Positions 16,001 to 26,161 of a stretch of 64,000 bases of DNA are shown in pieces. The position numbers and the translations under genes are program-made. The DNA lies in the NCBI GenBank assembly GCA_964428345.1, contig CAYRYD010000028.1, forward strand, positions 1 to 64,000. Direction: 5' to 3'. The DNA is from JABDMH01 sp964428345. GTDB lineage: Bacteria > Bacteroidota > Bacteroidia > Chitinophagales > Saprospiraceae. The notes under the pieces were generated by a model, which saw only the letters and a list, made by a program, of their open reading frames with translations, did not search any database and was not told the DNA's origin. Each line of letters begins with the position of its first letter. Position 1 is the stretch's first letter.

Positions 16001-17305
16001 TCAGCTCCTATAGAGTATTAAAAACCCGGAAGTACCCCCGATCAGGGAAGCTACCAGTATGGCAGTCTTCGCCTGGAGTATATGCAGACTATCAGAAAAT
16101 GCCAGATCGGTAATAAAGAGCGACATCGTGAAACCCACTGCCGCCAAAAGCGATGCACCATAGATTTGCCGCCAGCTAACCCCGGTTGGTAATCTGGCCA
16201 GTTTTAACGCAACCATCAAGTGTGTCACCCCTGAAATACCGACCGATTTTCCAAGGAGTAAACCAAAAATGATTCCCAGACTGACCGGACTCACTAAATT
16301 GGAAAGAATATCACCGGAAAAAGTAATTCCTGCATTGGCTAAAGCGAAAATGGGCATGACCACAAAGACCACCAGCGGGTGCATACCATGTTCAAGACGC
16401 TGTAAAGGAGTAAGGGCTGCCTTGATGCAAAACCGGAGTCTATCCAGAATATGCAGTTGCTCTTTGGTGACCAGGGTGATATCGTTGCTTTCGGCTTCCT
16501 CAAATTCATGTGTCAACGTCCGCACTCTCTCAATGAATCCCTTGTCTCCGATCTTCACCGTTGCCGGGATAGTCAATGCAGCCAGTACACCGGCTACGGT
16601 GGCATGGATACCCGACAACAGGAATGCCAGCCATAGCCCCCCAATCCCAATCACGCCATAGAAGACCGTATTCCGTACCCCTAAAAGATTAGCTGCAATC
16701 AGGACTCCCATAAAGCCGGCACCAATGCCTAAATTGACCATGGAAATATCGGAAGTATAAAACAATGCAATCACCAGTACGGCTCCCAGGTCGTCAGCGA
16801 TCGCCACAGCCGTTAGAAAAATTTTGAGTGTAACCGGAACCCTTTGACCCAAAAGATATATCAGCCCGAGGGCAAAGGCGATATCGGTCGCCATGGGTAT
16901 ACCCCAGCCATTCGAAGCTGCCATACCCTGATTGAAACCGAGATAGATGACCGCCGGTAAGAACATACCACCAAAGCCAGCCATAACCGGCAGAATGGCA
17001 TCCTTAGGTCTGGAGAGTTCACCCGCCATGACTTCCCGCTTTAACTCCAACCCGATCACGAAAAAGAATACGGCCATGAGCCCGTCGTTTATCCAGTGAT
17101 GCAGGGATTTTTCGACAACAAATCTGTCAAAACCAATGCTGAAGGTGTGTTCCCAAAAATGGTGGTATTCTTCCTGCCAGGGAGAATTGGCTAAAATAAG
17201 TGCCACGATCGTCGCCAAAAACAACACGAGACTACTGGACACCGAATTGTTAATAAATCTGGCAATGGGTTCTACCAACCAAATATCAACCGGATATTTT
17301 TTCAT
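16001..17305 (-). CDS. nhaA: Na+/H+ antiporter NhaA
   Basis: Inner-membrane electrogenic antiporter exporting Na+ in exchange for protons. 434 residues; typical is about 390-440. Signatures: INDGLMAVFFFVIGLELKREV (in pieces, about 70-90), PMATDIAFALGL, and the paired aspartates in AVAIADDLGAVLVIALFY that form the ion-binding site, plus the LGKSVGI segment. It is monocistronic, with about 190 bp to the divergent PhoD-like gene. It fits with the adjacent cation homeostasis genes. Confidence 0.95.
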   Translation of the reverse strand: MKKYPVDIWLVEPIARFINNSVSSSLVLFLATIVALILANSPWQEEYHHFWEHTFSIGFDRFVVEKSLHHWINDGLMAVFFFVIGLELKREVMAGELSRPKDAILPVMAGFGGMFLPAVIYLGFNQGMAASNGWGIPMATDIAFALGLIYLLGQRVPVTLKIFLTAVAIADDLGAVLVIALFYTSDISMVNLGIGAGFMGVLIAANLLGVRNTVFYGVIGIGGLWLAFLLSGIHATVAGVLAALTIPATVKIGDKGFIERVRTLTHEFEEAESNDITLVTKEQLHILDRLRFCIKAALTPLQRLEHGMHPLVVFVVMPIFALANAGITFSGDILSNLVSPVSLGIIFGLLLGKSVGISGVTHLMVALKLARLPTGVSWRQIYGASLLAAVGFTMSLFITDLAFSDSLHILQAKTAILVASLIGGTSGFLILYRS

Positions 17306-17497
17306 GGTAAACAGATTTTTAAAGTTGTTCTATCAAGACTTTCAGGGCCAGTTGAGAGACAGGTATTCTTACGGCATACCGCCCTCCCACTCACTCCCTT
17401 GCATCCAGAGCTGAAAATAATAAAAACCTGACTACCTACTGTGCTTGGGAAATCCCGGGAAACGTTACCTTCATTCCGGAGATAACTTTTTCTCATA

Positions 17498-18547
17498 ATG
17501 AGAGCATTACCGATACTTTATTTTGTCTTTTTGATCGCCACCGATGCCGTCACTCAACTCCCCGCCCGGATTGCATTTGGTTCATGCGGTTCTCAGGAAA
17601 GACCCATGCCCATTCTCGATTCGGTAACGAAGCAGCAGCCAGACCTCTTTATCTGGCTAGGCGACAATATATATGGTGACACCAAAGACATGCAGGTGTT
17701 GCGAGATAAATACGCCATGCTGGCAGCCAAACCGGAATTTCAAAGACTGAAGTCAGCTGCTCCTTTCCTCGCTACCTGGGACGACCACGATTACGGCTGG
17801 AACGATGCCGGCCGGCATTATCCCTTCAAGGAAGAATCAAAGGAAATCTTTCTCGATTTTTGGGGGGAGCCTGAAAATTCTTTGCGACGTCTCCGGAAAG
17901 GGATATACACTTCAAAATATTATGAAAACCAGGGCAGGATCCTGCAAATTATTCTTCTGGATAACCGGAGTTTCCGGGATGATCTCCGTCGTTACCGGGG
18001 AGAATTGAGCCAAGACCCGAAGTTTTTCTACCCACTGGATTACTATCCCCACGAAATCACTGACTCCACATTGCTTGGTGAGGAACAATGGCGCTGGCTT
18101 GATTCAGAACTCCGGAAGCCGGCGGATCTGCGGATTATTGCTTCGGGAACTCAATTCAGCATTTCCTACAATGGATACGAAGCTTGGGCTAATTTCCCGC
18201 ATGAAAGACAGCGTATGCTTGATCTTGTTAAAGAAACCGGTGCCAACGGAGTGATTTTCCTCACCGGTGATGTTCATTATGGAGAAATCTCCGTTTTGAG
18301 AGAGCAAGGTCTGTATCCTATCTACGACATAACGGCTAGCGGGATCACTTCCACCTGGCATTTCGCAACTCCCAACGAAAACCGGATTGAAGGGCCGGTG
18401 ATGGACAACCATTTTGGCCTCCTGACCATAGACTGGGAGCAACATGATCCATCCATTATAATGGAAATCATTGATATTCGGGGAAATCAACGGGTCGAAC
18501 ATACGATCCGCATGAGCGAACTCCGGTTACCAACGGGAAAACGGTAG
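17498..18547 (+). CDS. PhoD-like alkaline phosphatase family protein
   Basis: 349 residues with an N-terminal signal (MRALPILYFVFLIATDAV). Metallophosphoesterase signatures of the PhoD class: IAFGSCGSQ, LFIWLGDNIYGD, ATWDDHDYGWNDAG (binuclear metal ligands), LDNRSFRDD, and LTGDVHYGEIS near the C-terminus. These enzymes hydrolyse phosphomono- or diesters outside the cytoplasm, using Ca2+ and Fe3+ in characterised members. It converges on the next minus-strand gene with only 28 bp between. Together with PhoX and the GDPD further on, it suggests capacity for organic-phosphate scavenging. Confidence 0.9.
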   Translation: MRALPILYFVFLIATDAVTQLPARIAFGSCGSQERPMPILDSVTKQQPDLFIWLGDNIYGDTKDMQVLRDKYAMLAAKPEFQRLKSAAPFLATWDDHDYGWNDAGRHYPFKEESKEIFLDFWGEPENSLRRLRKGIYTSKYYENQGRILQIILLDNRSFRDDLRRYRGELSQDPKFFYPLDYYPHEITDSTLLGEEQWRWLDSELRKPADLRIIASGTQFSISYNGYEAWANFPHERQRMLDLVKETGANGVIFLTGDVHYGEISVLREQGLYPIYDITASGITSTWHFATPNENRIEGPVMDNHFGLLTIDWEQHDPSIIMEIIDIRGNQRVEHTIRMSELRLPTGKR

Positions 18548-18575
18548 AACAAACTGCCGGTGGATGGTCAGAACT

Positions 18576-19112
18576 TTATTTTGGTATCCTGGCCATCAGT
18601 TCTGTAACTTGTCGCTTCAGCATCTCGATTTCCTTTTTCTGCAGATCGACCATCCGTTCGAGACTTCGGGTTCTTTTAGATAAATCTTCGTTGGTCTTTT
18701 TCTGATCCAGAAGATCTAAATCATATTGCCGGATGGAAAGCGAAAGGGCTTTGATCCCGGCCAAAGAGACTCCATCTGCATCACTTACAGGATTACTGTC
18801 ATCAATAGCAATGTCAAAAAGTTTCAGAAAATCCTGAGCAGTGGGACTGACATGTCTCGCTGCACTGACGGGATCAATCCAGGTATAAACCGGAAGGACA
18901 TTTATCCGGTTTAAAATATCCGATTCCCTTACCAGGAGGATATTTTGCCGGGTATCCGGGGTCTGCACAGTGTCCGAATATTTCTTCATAGAGTCCTGCT
19001 GGATATAGAGCATTTCTGACCGGATTGTATCTTCAGGCATTGGAGGAATTTCCTGTGCTTTCACCAGATTGACCACCTGAAATAATATCGAGATGCAAAT
19101 TATTTTTCTCAT
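18576..19112 (-). CDS. Secreted protein with S74/endosialidase-chaperone-like tail
   Basis: 178 residues from the ATG at 19112, where a signal peptide begins (MRKIICISILFQ...KAQ). An upstream ATG at 19145 would prepend 11 nonconforming residues. The middle reads RHVSPTAQDFLKLFDI and then SDADGVSLAGIKALSLSI, matching the C-terminal intramolecular chaperone (peptidase S74) of tail-spike-like proteins, in which the sequence is typically GPMAQDF...DADGVALAAIQGL. A C-terminal coiled coil (heptads from about 135) follows. The large passenger normally in front is missing, and the self-cleavage Ser-Asp region is not evident, so this is a stand-alone chaperone-like remnant or a small structural protein. 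Confidence 0.7.
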   Translation of the reverse strand: MRKIICISILFQVVNLVKAQEIPPMPEDTIRSEMLYIQQDSMKKYSDTVQTPDTRQNILLVRESDILNRINVLPVYTWIDPVSAARHVSPTAQDFLKLFDIAIDDSNPVSDADGVSLAGIKALSLSIRQYDLDLLDQKKTNEDLSKRTRSLERMVDLQKKEIEMLKRQVTELMARIPK

Positions 19113-19275
19113 ATCAGTTAAACCATTTATTGTAAAGACTTCCATGCCACGGAAAAATCCATAATTTATTCTGATAACAAAATGTTAAAATCCGGAACCG
19201 GCATATCGGATCAAGAGCATTAAAAGCGAGTCAAAAAGCAATGGATGGAGTAACGGTTCCATGGCCAAAAAAGAA

Positions 19276-21351
19276 TCACCCGATCGTTACAGGCAGAGGA
19301 TTGATCTTCACACTATCGAGCAGTGACCGGTATCTTTGCGGATTCTGATTAAACACATTGAGCTGATACATTTGAATTTCCTTTAACCAAACACGCTTAT
19401 TCTGCACTGCCTGATCCAGAATGGTCCACACCTTCTGGAAATCGCCCGTTTTGTCATAATACTGGACCAAAAGGTGATCAAGATCCTGATCTGCATACTG
19501 CCCACTGATTTCCTGAATTAATTGTTTGGCATCGGTCAGCTGATCTTTCATGATCGCTATCGATAATCTGGCTTTCAATACTTCAAGCTGGTCAGGGACT
19601 TCTTGCAGGAGTTGTTCTGCTTTTCGGGTTTCCTTTATGGAAGAATAATATTTCGCGAGAATTATTTTAGTCTCAGGATGATCCGGAAATTTTGCCAGAA
19701 GTTGATTGTATAATCTCCGGGCCTTTTTCACATCGTCCATTTCTTCCGCTGTGACAGCCTGCATTCTCCGGTATAGAAATTCATCCGGATTAAGTTTTAG
19801 GGCCAGGGAAAAATAATTAGCCGCCATTTCATAATCCTGCAGGTTAAAATAGATGGAGCCCATCAAATGATAGGCATAATCATAACTAGGTCTAAGCAGG
19901 ACAGCCTGCTGAAGCAAATCAAGGATTTCCTGAGGTTCTGCCTGAAAAAAAACATATTGCATCAATGCATTCGAAGCGTAGCCTTCTGCCAGGTTTCGAT
20001 CAAGAAACAAGGCCATTCCTCCGTTCTGTTCAGCATGACTGAGCGCTTCATCGATCTCAAGAAATCCGTAGGCATGCATGAGTGAATAATTCTGCGACAG
20101 CAGGGCATAACCCAGAGCTAGGCTTGAATCACGCTTGATAGCCATTTCCAGCAACTGATTGGACAATAGAAATCCTTCAGCCGTCCGTTTTAAGGACTCC
20201 TCCCGTGCTTCGGTGATCAGGCGGTATGAGGTAAGAGAAAGCCGCGATGAGGGTTCGGCTTCAGCGTCTTTATAGGGATTTTGTCTGGCTTCCAGAAATT
20301 CGGCAAGATCCGAGGAGATGTCGACCGGGTCGGCAAAAAGATCCTCCGGCTTCCGGTTTACCGATTTAGCCCACACATTTCGTCCGTTTCTGACGTCGAC
20401 GAGTTCCAGGTTGATCCTGATACTATCGTTCGGCCCCTGCCGGCAGGTACCGTACAGCAGGTGACTCACACCCAACTCCTCTCCGATTTCCCTTGGCCTG
20501 CGGGGTGAATCAGCATACGATTCAGTGGCCCTGGAGGAAAGAACCTGCAACCCATAAAAGGAAGAAAGATGGGTGACCAGGTTTTCCAGCAATCCACTCT
20601 GGAATCCGGCATCCAGGTTGCTGATACCCGCAATCCGGAAAGGCATCACCCCAATCGTTGTGATCTCGTCGTTCAACAAAGCATTGAGGTGCTGATTGTA
20701 GCGCCAGAGCGATACAAGGGCAATACAAAAAGCCAGAATAGTCGCCATCAGGATCGTTTTATACTTTCGACCGGTACGGTCCTGCAGCTTACCTTCCAAT
20801 GCAGTCTTATCCGGCACGACCAGATCCTCATGCACCAGACTCAACACCTTGATCGGCCGTGAAACATGCTTGAACCGCAACGATCCCAGGCTCCGAACTT
20901 TGAAATTCTGATCCTTGATTTCTTTCCAGATTTGCTCGGAGAAAAGGACACTTTTGGCTACCCCGATCGATTCAATGCGGGACGCAACATTAATTCCATC
21001 ACCATAAACCGCTGAACCCTTTTCCACAATCTCGCCAAAATGAAGGCCGATCTTCAATGGCAACTTCAACCGGGTTGCACTCTCCTGGATGGCTATTGCG
21101 CACCGCACAGCCTGTGCCGGTGATTCAAACACACTCAAACTTCCATCTCCATAGTACTGTATGATGCGTCCCTCAAATTTCTTATGAAGGAGCTCCAGCT
21201 GCCTGCGATGTGATTCAAGTTTTTGGATAGTCTTTTGTTCATCCTTCTGCATCAAACGGGTAAAGCCCAGGATGTCTGTAAACATGATGGCACAGCGAGA
21301 CCGCCTGGAATCATCTATCCCCCGTACGACTGCCTGTGACATGCCCATCAA
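19276..21351 (-). CDS. Class III nucleotidyl cyclase with TM, TolB-like and TPR domains
   Basis: 691 residues: cyclase homology domain (about 18-180), one membrane helix (about 198-216), a TolB/FlgO-like segment (about 225-345, with IGVMPFRIAG and LLYGTCRQGPND), then TPR repeats to the end. The metal aspartates are present (Asp26 in FTDILGF, Asp69 in YYGDGS) as are Asn121 and Arg125 (INVASRIES). At the positions that select the purine, this protein has Gln65 and Ala114 instead of Lys and Asp/Thr, so whether it makes cAMP, cGMP or something else cannot be predicted. The domain order suggests a periplasmic sensing part controlling a cytoplasmic cyclase. Confidence 0.85.
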   Translation of the reverse strand: MMGMSQAVVRGIDDSRRSRCAIMFTDILGFTRLMQKDEQKTIQKLESHRRQLELLHKKFEGRIIQYYGDGSLSVFESPAQAVRCAIAIQESATRLKLPLKIGLHFGEIVEKGSAVYGDGINVASRIESIGVAKSVLFSEQIWKEIKDQNFKVRSLGSLRFKHVSRPIKVLSLVHEDLVVPDKTALEGKLQDRTGRKYKTILMATILAFCIALVSLWRYNQHLNALLNDEITTIGVMPFRIAGISNLDAGFQSGLLENLVTHLSSFYGLQVLSSRATESYADSPRRPREIGEELGVSHLLYGTCRQGPNDSIRINLELVDVRNGRNVWAKSVNRKPEDLFADPVDISSDLAEFLEARQNPYKDAEAEPSSRLSLTSYRLITEAREESLKRTAEGFLLSNQLLEMAIKRDSSLALGYALLSQNYSLMHAYGFLEIDEALSHAEQNGGMALFLDRNLAEGYASNALMQYVFFQAEPQEILDLLQQAVLLRPSYDYAYHLMGSIYFNLQDYEMAANYFSLALKLNPDEFLYRRMQAVTAEEMDDVKKARRLYNQLLAKFPDHPETKIILAKYYSSIKETRKAEQLLQEVPDQLEVLKARLSIAIMKDQLTDAKQLIQEISGQYADQDLDHLLVQYYDKTGDFQKVWTILDQAVQNKRVWLKEIQMYQLNVFNQNPQRYRSLLDSVKINPLPVTIG

Positions 21352-22035
21352 ATTATTGTTTTTTTTAGAAACCTAAGGGTTATTTAGACTAAAATAGTTT
21401 TTGATAAAGACGGACAAATGCTCCACTAAGTTGCACGATCGCGTCCAATAGAAAGAATACTTCAGGCGTACTTTTCCATAAAGAACCACCAGATACTTCA
21501 AATCAATGACCTCTTACAAACAGAGGACATCCGGTATACTTACTGTCAGCATTGGGGTTCGCTTTCATACAAGCATCATTTAACACAATTTAATTTATTG
21601 AAAATCAATGTTTTGACCGGATATTCAGTCAGGCTTCCTTCCCATCAACGCTGGTCTGAACCAAACAAAATGAAATGCTAAAACCCCCATTCTGGAGGGA
21701 TCTAAAATCAGCTTTCCAACAACTGTGTTTGTGAAACAATCATGAGGCTGAACACCTCGAAACCTTGATTATATGGGGGATTCTTCCTGATCCTCAGAAT
21801 TTTTTTTGGCTAGCAGTCAATCTCAGCAAAGCAACCTTTACTTCTGTAACTTTTAACATTAAAATTTTGTTAAAAATTGCTTAAAAACGGTGCATATATT
21901 CAACGCAGGGAACTAAATCAATTTTCAATAAACAGGAAAACCAGACCTCCGCACTAATTATCTGCTCCAACTACACATAGCAATACACCGATACACCGTG
22001 GATACCTTAATTTTGATGTACAACTCTATTTCACA
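21352..22035. other. Long divergent intergenic region
   Basis: 684 bp without a convincing gene, between the minus-strand cyclase and the plus-strand esterase. It is AT-rich around 21840-21900, including AAAATTTTGTTAAAAATTG. A sequence TAATTTTG at 22008-22015 matches the Bacteroidetes -7 element TAnnTTTG just before the ATG at 22036, but no good -33 TTTG is at the right distance. No RNA family is recognised. Confidence 0.5.
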
Positions 22036-24045
22036 ATGATTCGTCCCTTTTTCCTCGTTTTTGTTTGCTCTCTGGCACTAAATACGGTGTATACCCAGGA
22101 GATCGACTACAAAGGATTTCCGGAATGGTCATGGCATAAACTCGATTCAACAGAGTATTACCTTTATACACCGGTTAAACTTGAATCAGGAGGAAAATAT
22201 CCGGTGGCTTTGTTTCTACACGGTTGTTGTGGTCAGGATGCACATGCTACCCTCCGTAATACGGTCGATCCACCTGTCCGGATGTGGCATCAGTTCGGAG
22301 CCAACAAGCAAGAAATTCCGACATACATTATTGCCCCCAAAACCACCCGGGGTTGGAGTCAGCATCTGGAAACCCTCAAGAAAGTGATTGACGGATTGAT
22401 TGAAAATCAACAAGCTGATCCGCAACGGATCTATATCACCGGATTCTCAATGGGTGGTGCAGGTACCTGGGAATTTTTACAGCGGTATCCGCGTTATTTT
22501 GCCGCTGCAATACCGATGGGTATGAATTTTCAGGGCGATCCGGAAATTGTCAAAAATATTCCAATCTGGGCCCATAAAGGTGAAACAGACTGGTTTGCCA
22601 GGGATCTCAACAAACAGGTTAGTGTGATGCGGTCGTTGAATGGGGACCGGTGGTTTCTGGATGCCAACTGGCAAACCGGGGTAAATCCCCGATTTACTGA
22701 ATTTACCGGAATCGGTCATGGTGTGCAATGGATTGCCAGCAGCAGGCAGAATCTGGTCGACTGGGCCTATTCGAAAGTAAACGATGGAAATATTTATCCA
22801 GTTGTGTTTTTCAAATCCCCACGATATCTTCAGGAATATCAGGAAGGGGAAGAAGTGACCGTTGAGCTGGCCGCAAATGATCCCGATGGTACGATCACCC
22901 GCGTCGATTTTTTACTGAATGGCCAACTCATCTCTTCCCGCCAACAAGGTCCCTTTCACACCAGTTTTCGGGCTCCTCCGGGAGATTCAAAACTGGAGGC
23001 AATAGCCCATGATAACCAAGGCAAGACATCGACCGCAACCTCGGCCATCAGAGTGGATCTTAAAACCAGGCTGATTACCAATCGGCTGCCCTATGCCCGT
23101 CAGGGAGCATTTTATGAGAAAAGAATTTGGGCATCTGGTAATGGTGCCATTCAATTTGCCTTGACCCATCCTGAAAAAATACCAGTGGGATTAACCTTTT
23201 CATCCGGTGGTCAATTATCTGGTATTCCGGAGGAATATGGAAATTTTGTCATCGGAATAGAAGCGGTCGACGAAGACGGAGATTCGGCGAGGATAATCTG
23301 CGAATTCGAAATTAAACCAAAACGAGCACATAATATTCTGGTTAAAAACATAAAAAATCACCGGGGTGATAATTTTCCGGCTGCTAAAATTAAAATCGGA
23401 GCATCACTCTGGAAAAATAGTGACGGGGAAATCAATTTCAGCGAACCCGGAAAATATGCCGGCCTCACCTTTATTCAGGGTGATGCATACGATACGGCCC
23501 ATGTCGCAAAATACCTCACCTTTGAAGTCGAAGAACCGGTCAGAGTTTATGTGGCTTATGAGAAAAAAGACCTTCTTTTTCAATCGACCATACCAGAGTG
23601 GTTGCAAGCGTTTACCAAAGAAGAAGGTGAACAAATGGTAGCTCAGTATTTTTACTATGATGTCTACAGTAAAGATTTTCCACCTGGTACTGTTTCCCTG
23701 CCTGATGCCTATGAAAAAGAAAATGGTGTCAGTACGAATTATGTTGTCATGGTCGATGCCTTGAGTAACCATTTAAGATTTTCTGAACCGGAAATCAACT
23801 CTCTGAATCTCTCAACCGGAATTGCCGGGGTTTTTTACCGGGATCAGTTGACCTGTCACCATGCTGTGGGTGAATTAACCTGGAAAATCACCGGTGGTCA
23901 CCTACCGGTTGGTCTGAACCTGACCACCGACGGATTACTGACCGGTATCGCCCGCAAGCCTGGCAAGCACTACCTGTCTATATCCGTCACCGACCAGTAC
24001 ACAGGACTGACCGGTCAGGAACGGGTTATGATTGAAATTAAATAG
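22036..24045 (+). CDS. Secreted alpha/beta-hydrolase with Ig-like domains
   Basis: 669 residues. Signal peptide (MIRPFFLVFVCSLALNTVYTQ), then a PHB-depolymerase/feruloyl-esterase-like alpha/beta hydrolase (about 22-250) with the oxyanion region LFLHGCCGQDAH, the nucleophile elbow GFSMGGAGTWEF and a late His in GIGHGVQW. It continues with a Big-type Ig domain (about 255-345), a putative-Ig (He_PIG) domain with GLTFSSGGQLSGIP (about 350-430), an unassigned beta domain (about 435-590) and a second He_PIG domain with GLNLTTDGLLTGIA. No T9SS tail is evident. It is probably an exported esterase acting on a polymer; the substrate is unknown. The next gene is codirectional at about 115 bp. Confidence 0.8.
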   Translation: MIRPFFLVFVCSLALNTVYTQEIDYKGFPEWSWHKLDSTEYYLYTPVKLESGGKYPVALFLHGCCGQDAHATLRNTVDPPVRMWHQFGANKQEIPTYIIAPKTTRGWSQHLETLKKVIDGLIENQQADPQRIYITGFSMGGAGTWEFLQRYPRYFAAAIPMGMNFQGDPEIVKNIPIWAHKGETDWFARDLNKQVSVMRSLNGDRWFLDANWQTGVNPRFTEFTGIGHGVQWIASSRQNLVDWAYSKVNDGNIYPVVFFKSPRYLQEYQEGEEVTVELAANDPDGTITRVDFLLNGQLISSRQQGPFHTSFRAPPGDSKLEAIAHDNQGKTSTATSAIRVDLKTRLITNRLPYARQGAFYEKRIWASGNGAIQFALTHPEKIPVGLTFSSGGQLSGIPEEYGNFVIGIEAVDEDGDSARIICEFEIKPKRAHNILVKNIKNHRGDNFPAAKIKIGASLWKNSDGEINFSEPGKYAGLTFIQGDAYDTAHVAKYLTFEVEEPVRVYVAYEKKDLLFQSTIPEWLQAFTKEEGEQMVAQYFYYDVYSKDFPPGTVSLPDAYEKENGVSTNYVVMVDALSNHLRFSEPEINSLNLSTGIAGVFYRDQLTCHHAVGELTWKITGGHLPVGLNLTTDGLLTGIARKPGKHYLSISVTDQYTGLTGQERVMIEIK

Positions 24046-24159
24046 CAGTGATGCAGGAATTTCCTGCCACCTGCTCTCTATATCACGGAGAGAATCAAAG
24101 TCTATTCCCGGAGTCCTTCGTATATTTATCCGGCTCACCGGACAAAAGAGCCACTTAAA

Positions 24160-26082
24160 ATGAATACCTGGTCACTGTTTTGGTTTGGCTTTACCAGTCT
24201 CCTGTTTTCAGGTTCCCGTGATTTTTCCGGTCCTCCATCTTTCGCACATAAAGTCTGGCCTGGAAAGGTTATCGTCGAACCTCCCACCCTGCATTGTGCT
24301 GGTTTTCAGTGGCTAATCAGTGGCGATGAAAACCGCAACGCCACGGTATTGGTCAAATACCGGAAAAAGGGAGAATCTGGGTGGTCGGAAGGCTTACCCC
24401 TGCTGAGGATTGGAGGGGAAAAGGTCTATGGCCACGAACAGCGTTGGCTTTATACCACTCCTCCAATGTTTGCCGGCAGCATCTTCAACCTGTTGGAAGA
24501 CACCGAGTACGAATGCCGTTTTGAAATGCAGGACCCTGACGGGGTGGAAGGAAATGCCATCGAGACTTTCGTGATTCACACGAAGAAAGAACCCAAACCG
24601 TACCCTGATGGTAATACTTATCACGTTTATCCGCTGGATTATAAAGGAGAGAAAATCGAACCTGCCTTCACCGGACTCAATGCGGCTTACTACGGTGTGG
24701 GCAATACCGGTGATTGGTGGGTTGTGCCGGACGCCCGGGTCAAAGCCGGCGATGTAATTATGGTCCATGCCGGGATCTACAAAGGTGATCCGTTAAATTA
24801 TGTAGATCCCCTTGCCTTGAATTTTCATGGTGCCTATGTCTTCACACAGAAGGGTACCCCTGATAAACCGATCTCGATTATTGCGGCCGGTGATGGAGAA
24901 GTCGTCTTCGACGGGTCCGGTGCTTACCGGCTTTTTGATGTCATGGCTGCCGATTATCATTATTTTGAAGGACTCACTATTCGCAACACTCAGATTGCTT
25001 TTTATGCAGGTCTGAAACACGTAAAGGGTTGCAGCGGCCTTACCATAAAAAGCTGCAAAATTGAGGATGTTGGTATCGGGGTGATGACCCACAGTGAAGA
25101 ATCCCGGGATTTTTACATTGCCGACAACACCATGATCGGGCGGCACGATCCCGACACCCTCCATGGCTGGTATGGATTCGAACACCCGGCTCCTCTCACC
25201 TCCTACTATGCGGTAAAAGTATATGGACAAAGTCATGTCATCTGCCACAATGAAATTTCTTTTTTTCATGATGGCATCTGTGTGGATACGCACGGTTTAC
25301 CGGAGGAAAGCCAGGATCAGAAATGTGTATCCATTGACATCTACCGGAACGATATTTTCAACATGTCGGACGATTTCATCGAAACCGATGGCGGAGTCCA
25401 CAACATCCGGGTATTTGAAAACCGTGGATTTAATGCGTACCACGCCGGGCTCAGCGCCCAACCAGTCTTTGGGGGTCCGGCATACTTTATCCGTAATATC
25501 TTATATCAGGTCACGGGAACAACTTTAAAATTTACCATCCGGCCTGCTGGTTTGTTGGTTTACCACAATACCTTCTGTACCAACACTTCTTTTGTTTCCG
25601 CTGCCAATGTGCATTTCCGCAACAATCTGTTTCTGGGCCCGGACGAACGAAGAGCGTTCAGTGGCACTTTTCTTACCCGCAACAGCACGATGGATTACAA
25701 CGGCTATCACCAAAAACAACCCGGTTTCCGGTGGCGTATCCCGGATGCTGACATACCTGACAATTGTGATGTAAGCGAACTGGATTGGAAGGAAGCACCG
25801 GATCGGGCAACGTTCTCCCGGCTAACCGGATGGGAGCAGCATGGAGTGGAAATTGATTATGCCATTTTTGAAGATGTAAGCCCACCGGACCCTGCAAAAA
25901 GGGGCACTGTTTATCCCAGAGAGGGAACGGATTTCCGTTTGAAGGAGGGATCGAAAGCCATGGATGCCGGTACTTTACTACCCAATATCAATGATCACTT
26001 TACCGGCAAGGCTCCTGATCTTGGTGCCCTTGAATCCGGAAATCAGCAGCCGGTATATGGCCCACGAAAAACGTCCCGGTAA
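24160..26082 (+). CDS. Secreted right-handed beta-helix protein
   Basis: 640 residues with a signal-like N-terminus (MNTWSLFWFGFTSLLFSGS). A fibronectin-III-like domain (about 35-150: VEPPTLHCAGFQWLISGDENRNA, LLEDTEYECRFEM in pieces) is followed by a pectate-lyase-type parallel beta-helix (about 195-500) with repeated short coils such as HYFEGLTIRNTQIAFYAG, SGLTIKSCKIEDV, FYIADNTMIG and HVICHNEISFFHDGI. C-terminal DFRLKEGSKAMDAG and APDLGALESG are typical endings of such helices. Polysaccharide binding or lyase activity is plausible but the catalytic residues cannot be placed. It follows the esterase gene on the same strand. Confidence 0.78.
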   Translation: MNTWSLFWFGFTSLLFSGSRDFSGPPSFAHKVWPGKVIVEPPTLHCAGFQWLISGDENRNATVLVKYRKKGESGWSEGLPLLRIGGEKVYGHEQRWLYTTPPMFAGSIFNLLEDTEYECRFEMQDPDGVEGNAIETFVIHTKKEPKPYPDGNTYHVYPLDYKGEKIEPAFTGLNAAYYGVGNTGDWWVVPDARVKAGDVIMVHAGIYKGDPLNYVDPLALNFHGAYVFTQKGTPDKPISIIAAGDGEVVFDGSGAYRLFDVMAADYHYFEGLTIRNTQIAFYAGLKHVKGCSGLTIKSCKIEDVGIGVMTHSEESRDFYIADNTMIGRHDPDTLHGWYGFEHPAPLTSYYAVKVYGQSHVICHNEISFFHDGICVDTHGLPEESQDQKCVSIDIYRNDIFNMSDDFIETDGGVHNIRVFENRGFNAYHAGLSAQPVFGGPAYFIRNILYQVTGTTLKFTIRPAGLLVYHNTFCTNTSFVSAANVHFRNNLFLGPDERRAFSGTFLTRNSTMDYNGYHQKQPGFRWRIPDADIPDNCDVSELDWKEAPDRATFSRLTGWEQHGVEIDYAIFEDVSPPDPAKRGTVYPREGTDFRLKEGSKAMDAGTLLPNINDHFTGKAPDLGALESGNQQPVYGPRKTSR

Positions 26083-26161
26083 TAGCCAGTGATAAAAATC
26101 ATGGCCCGATAAGACTATGGTCAATATTGGGTCTTGACAGTGCCGGTATTTTAGCATCGTC

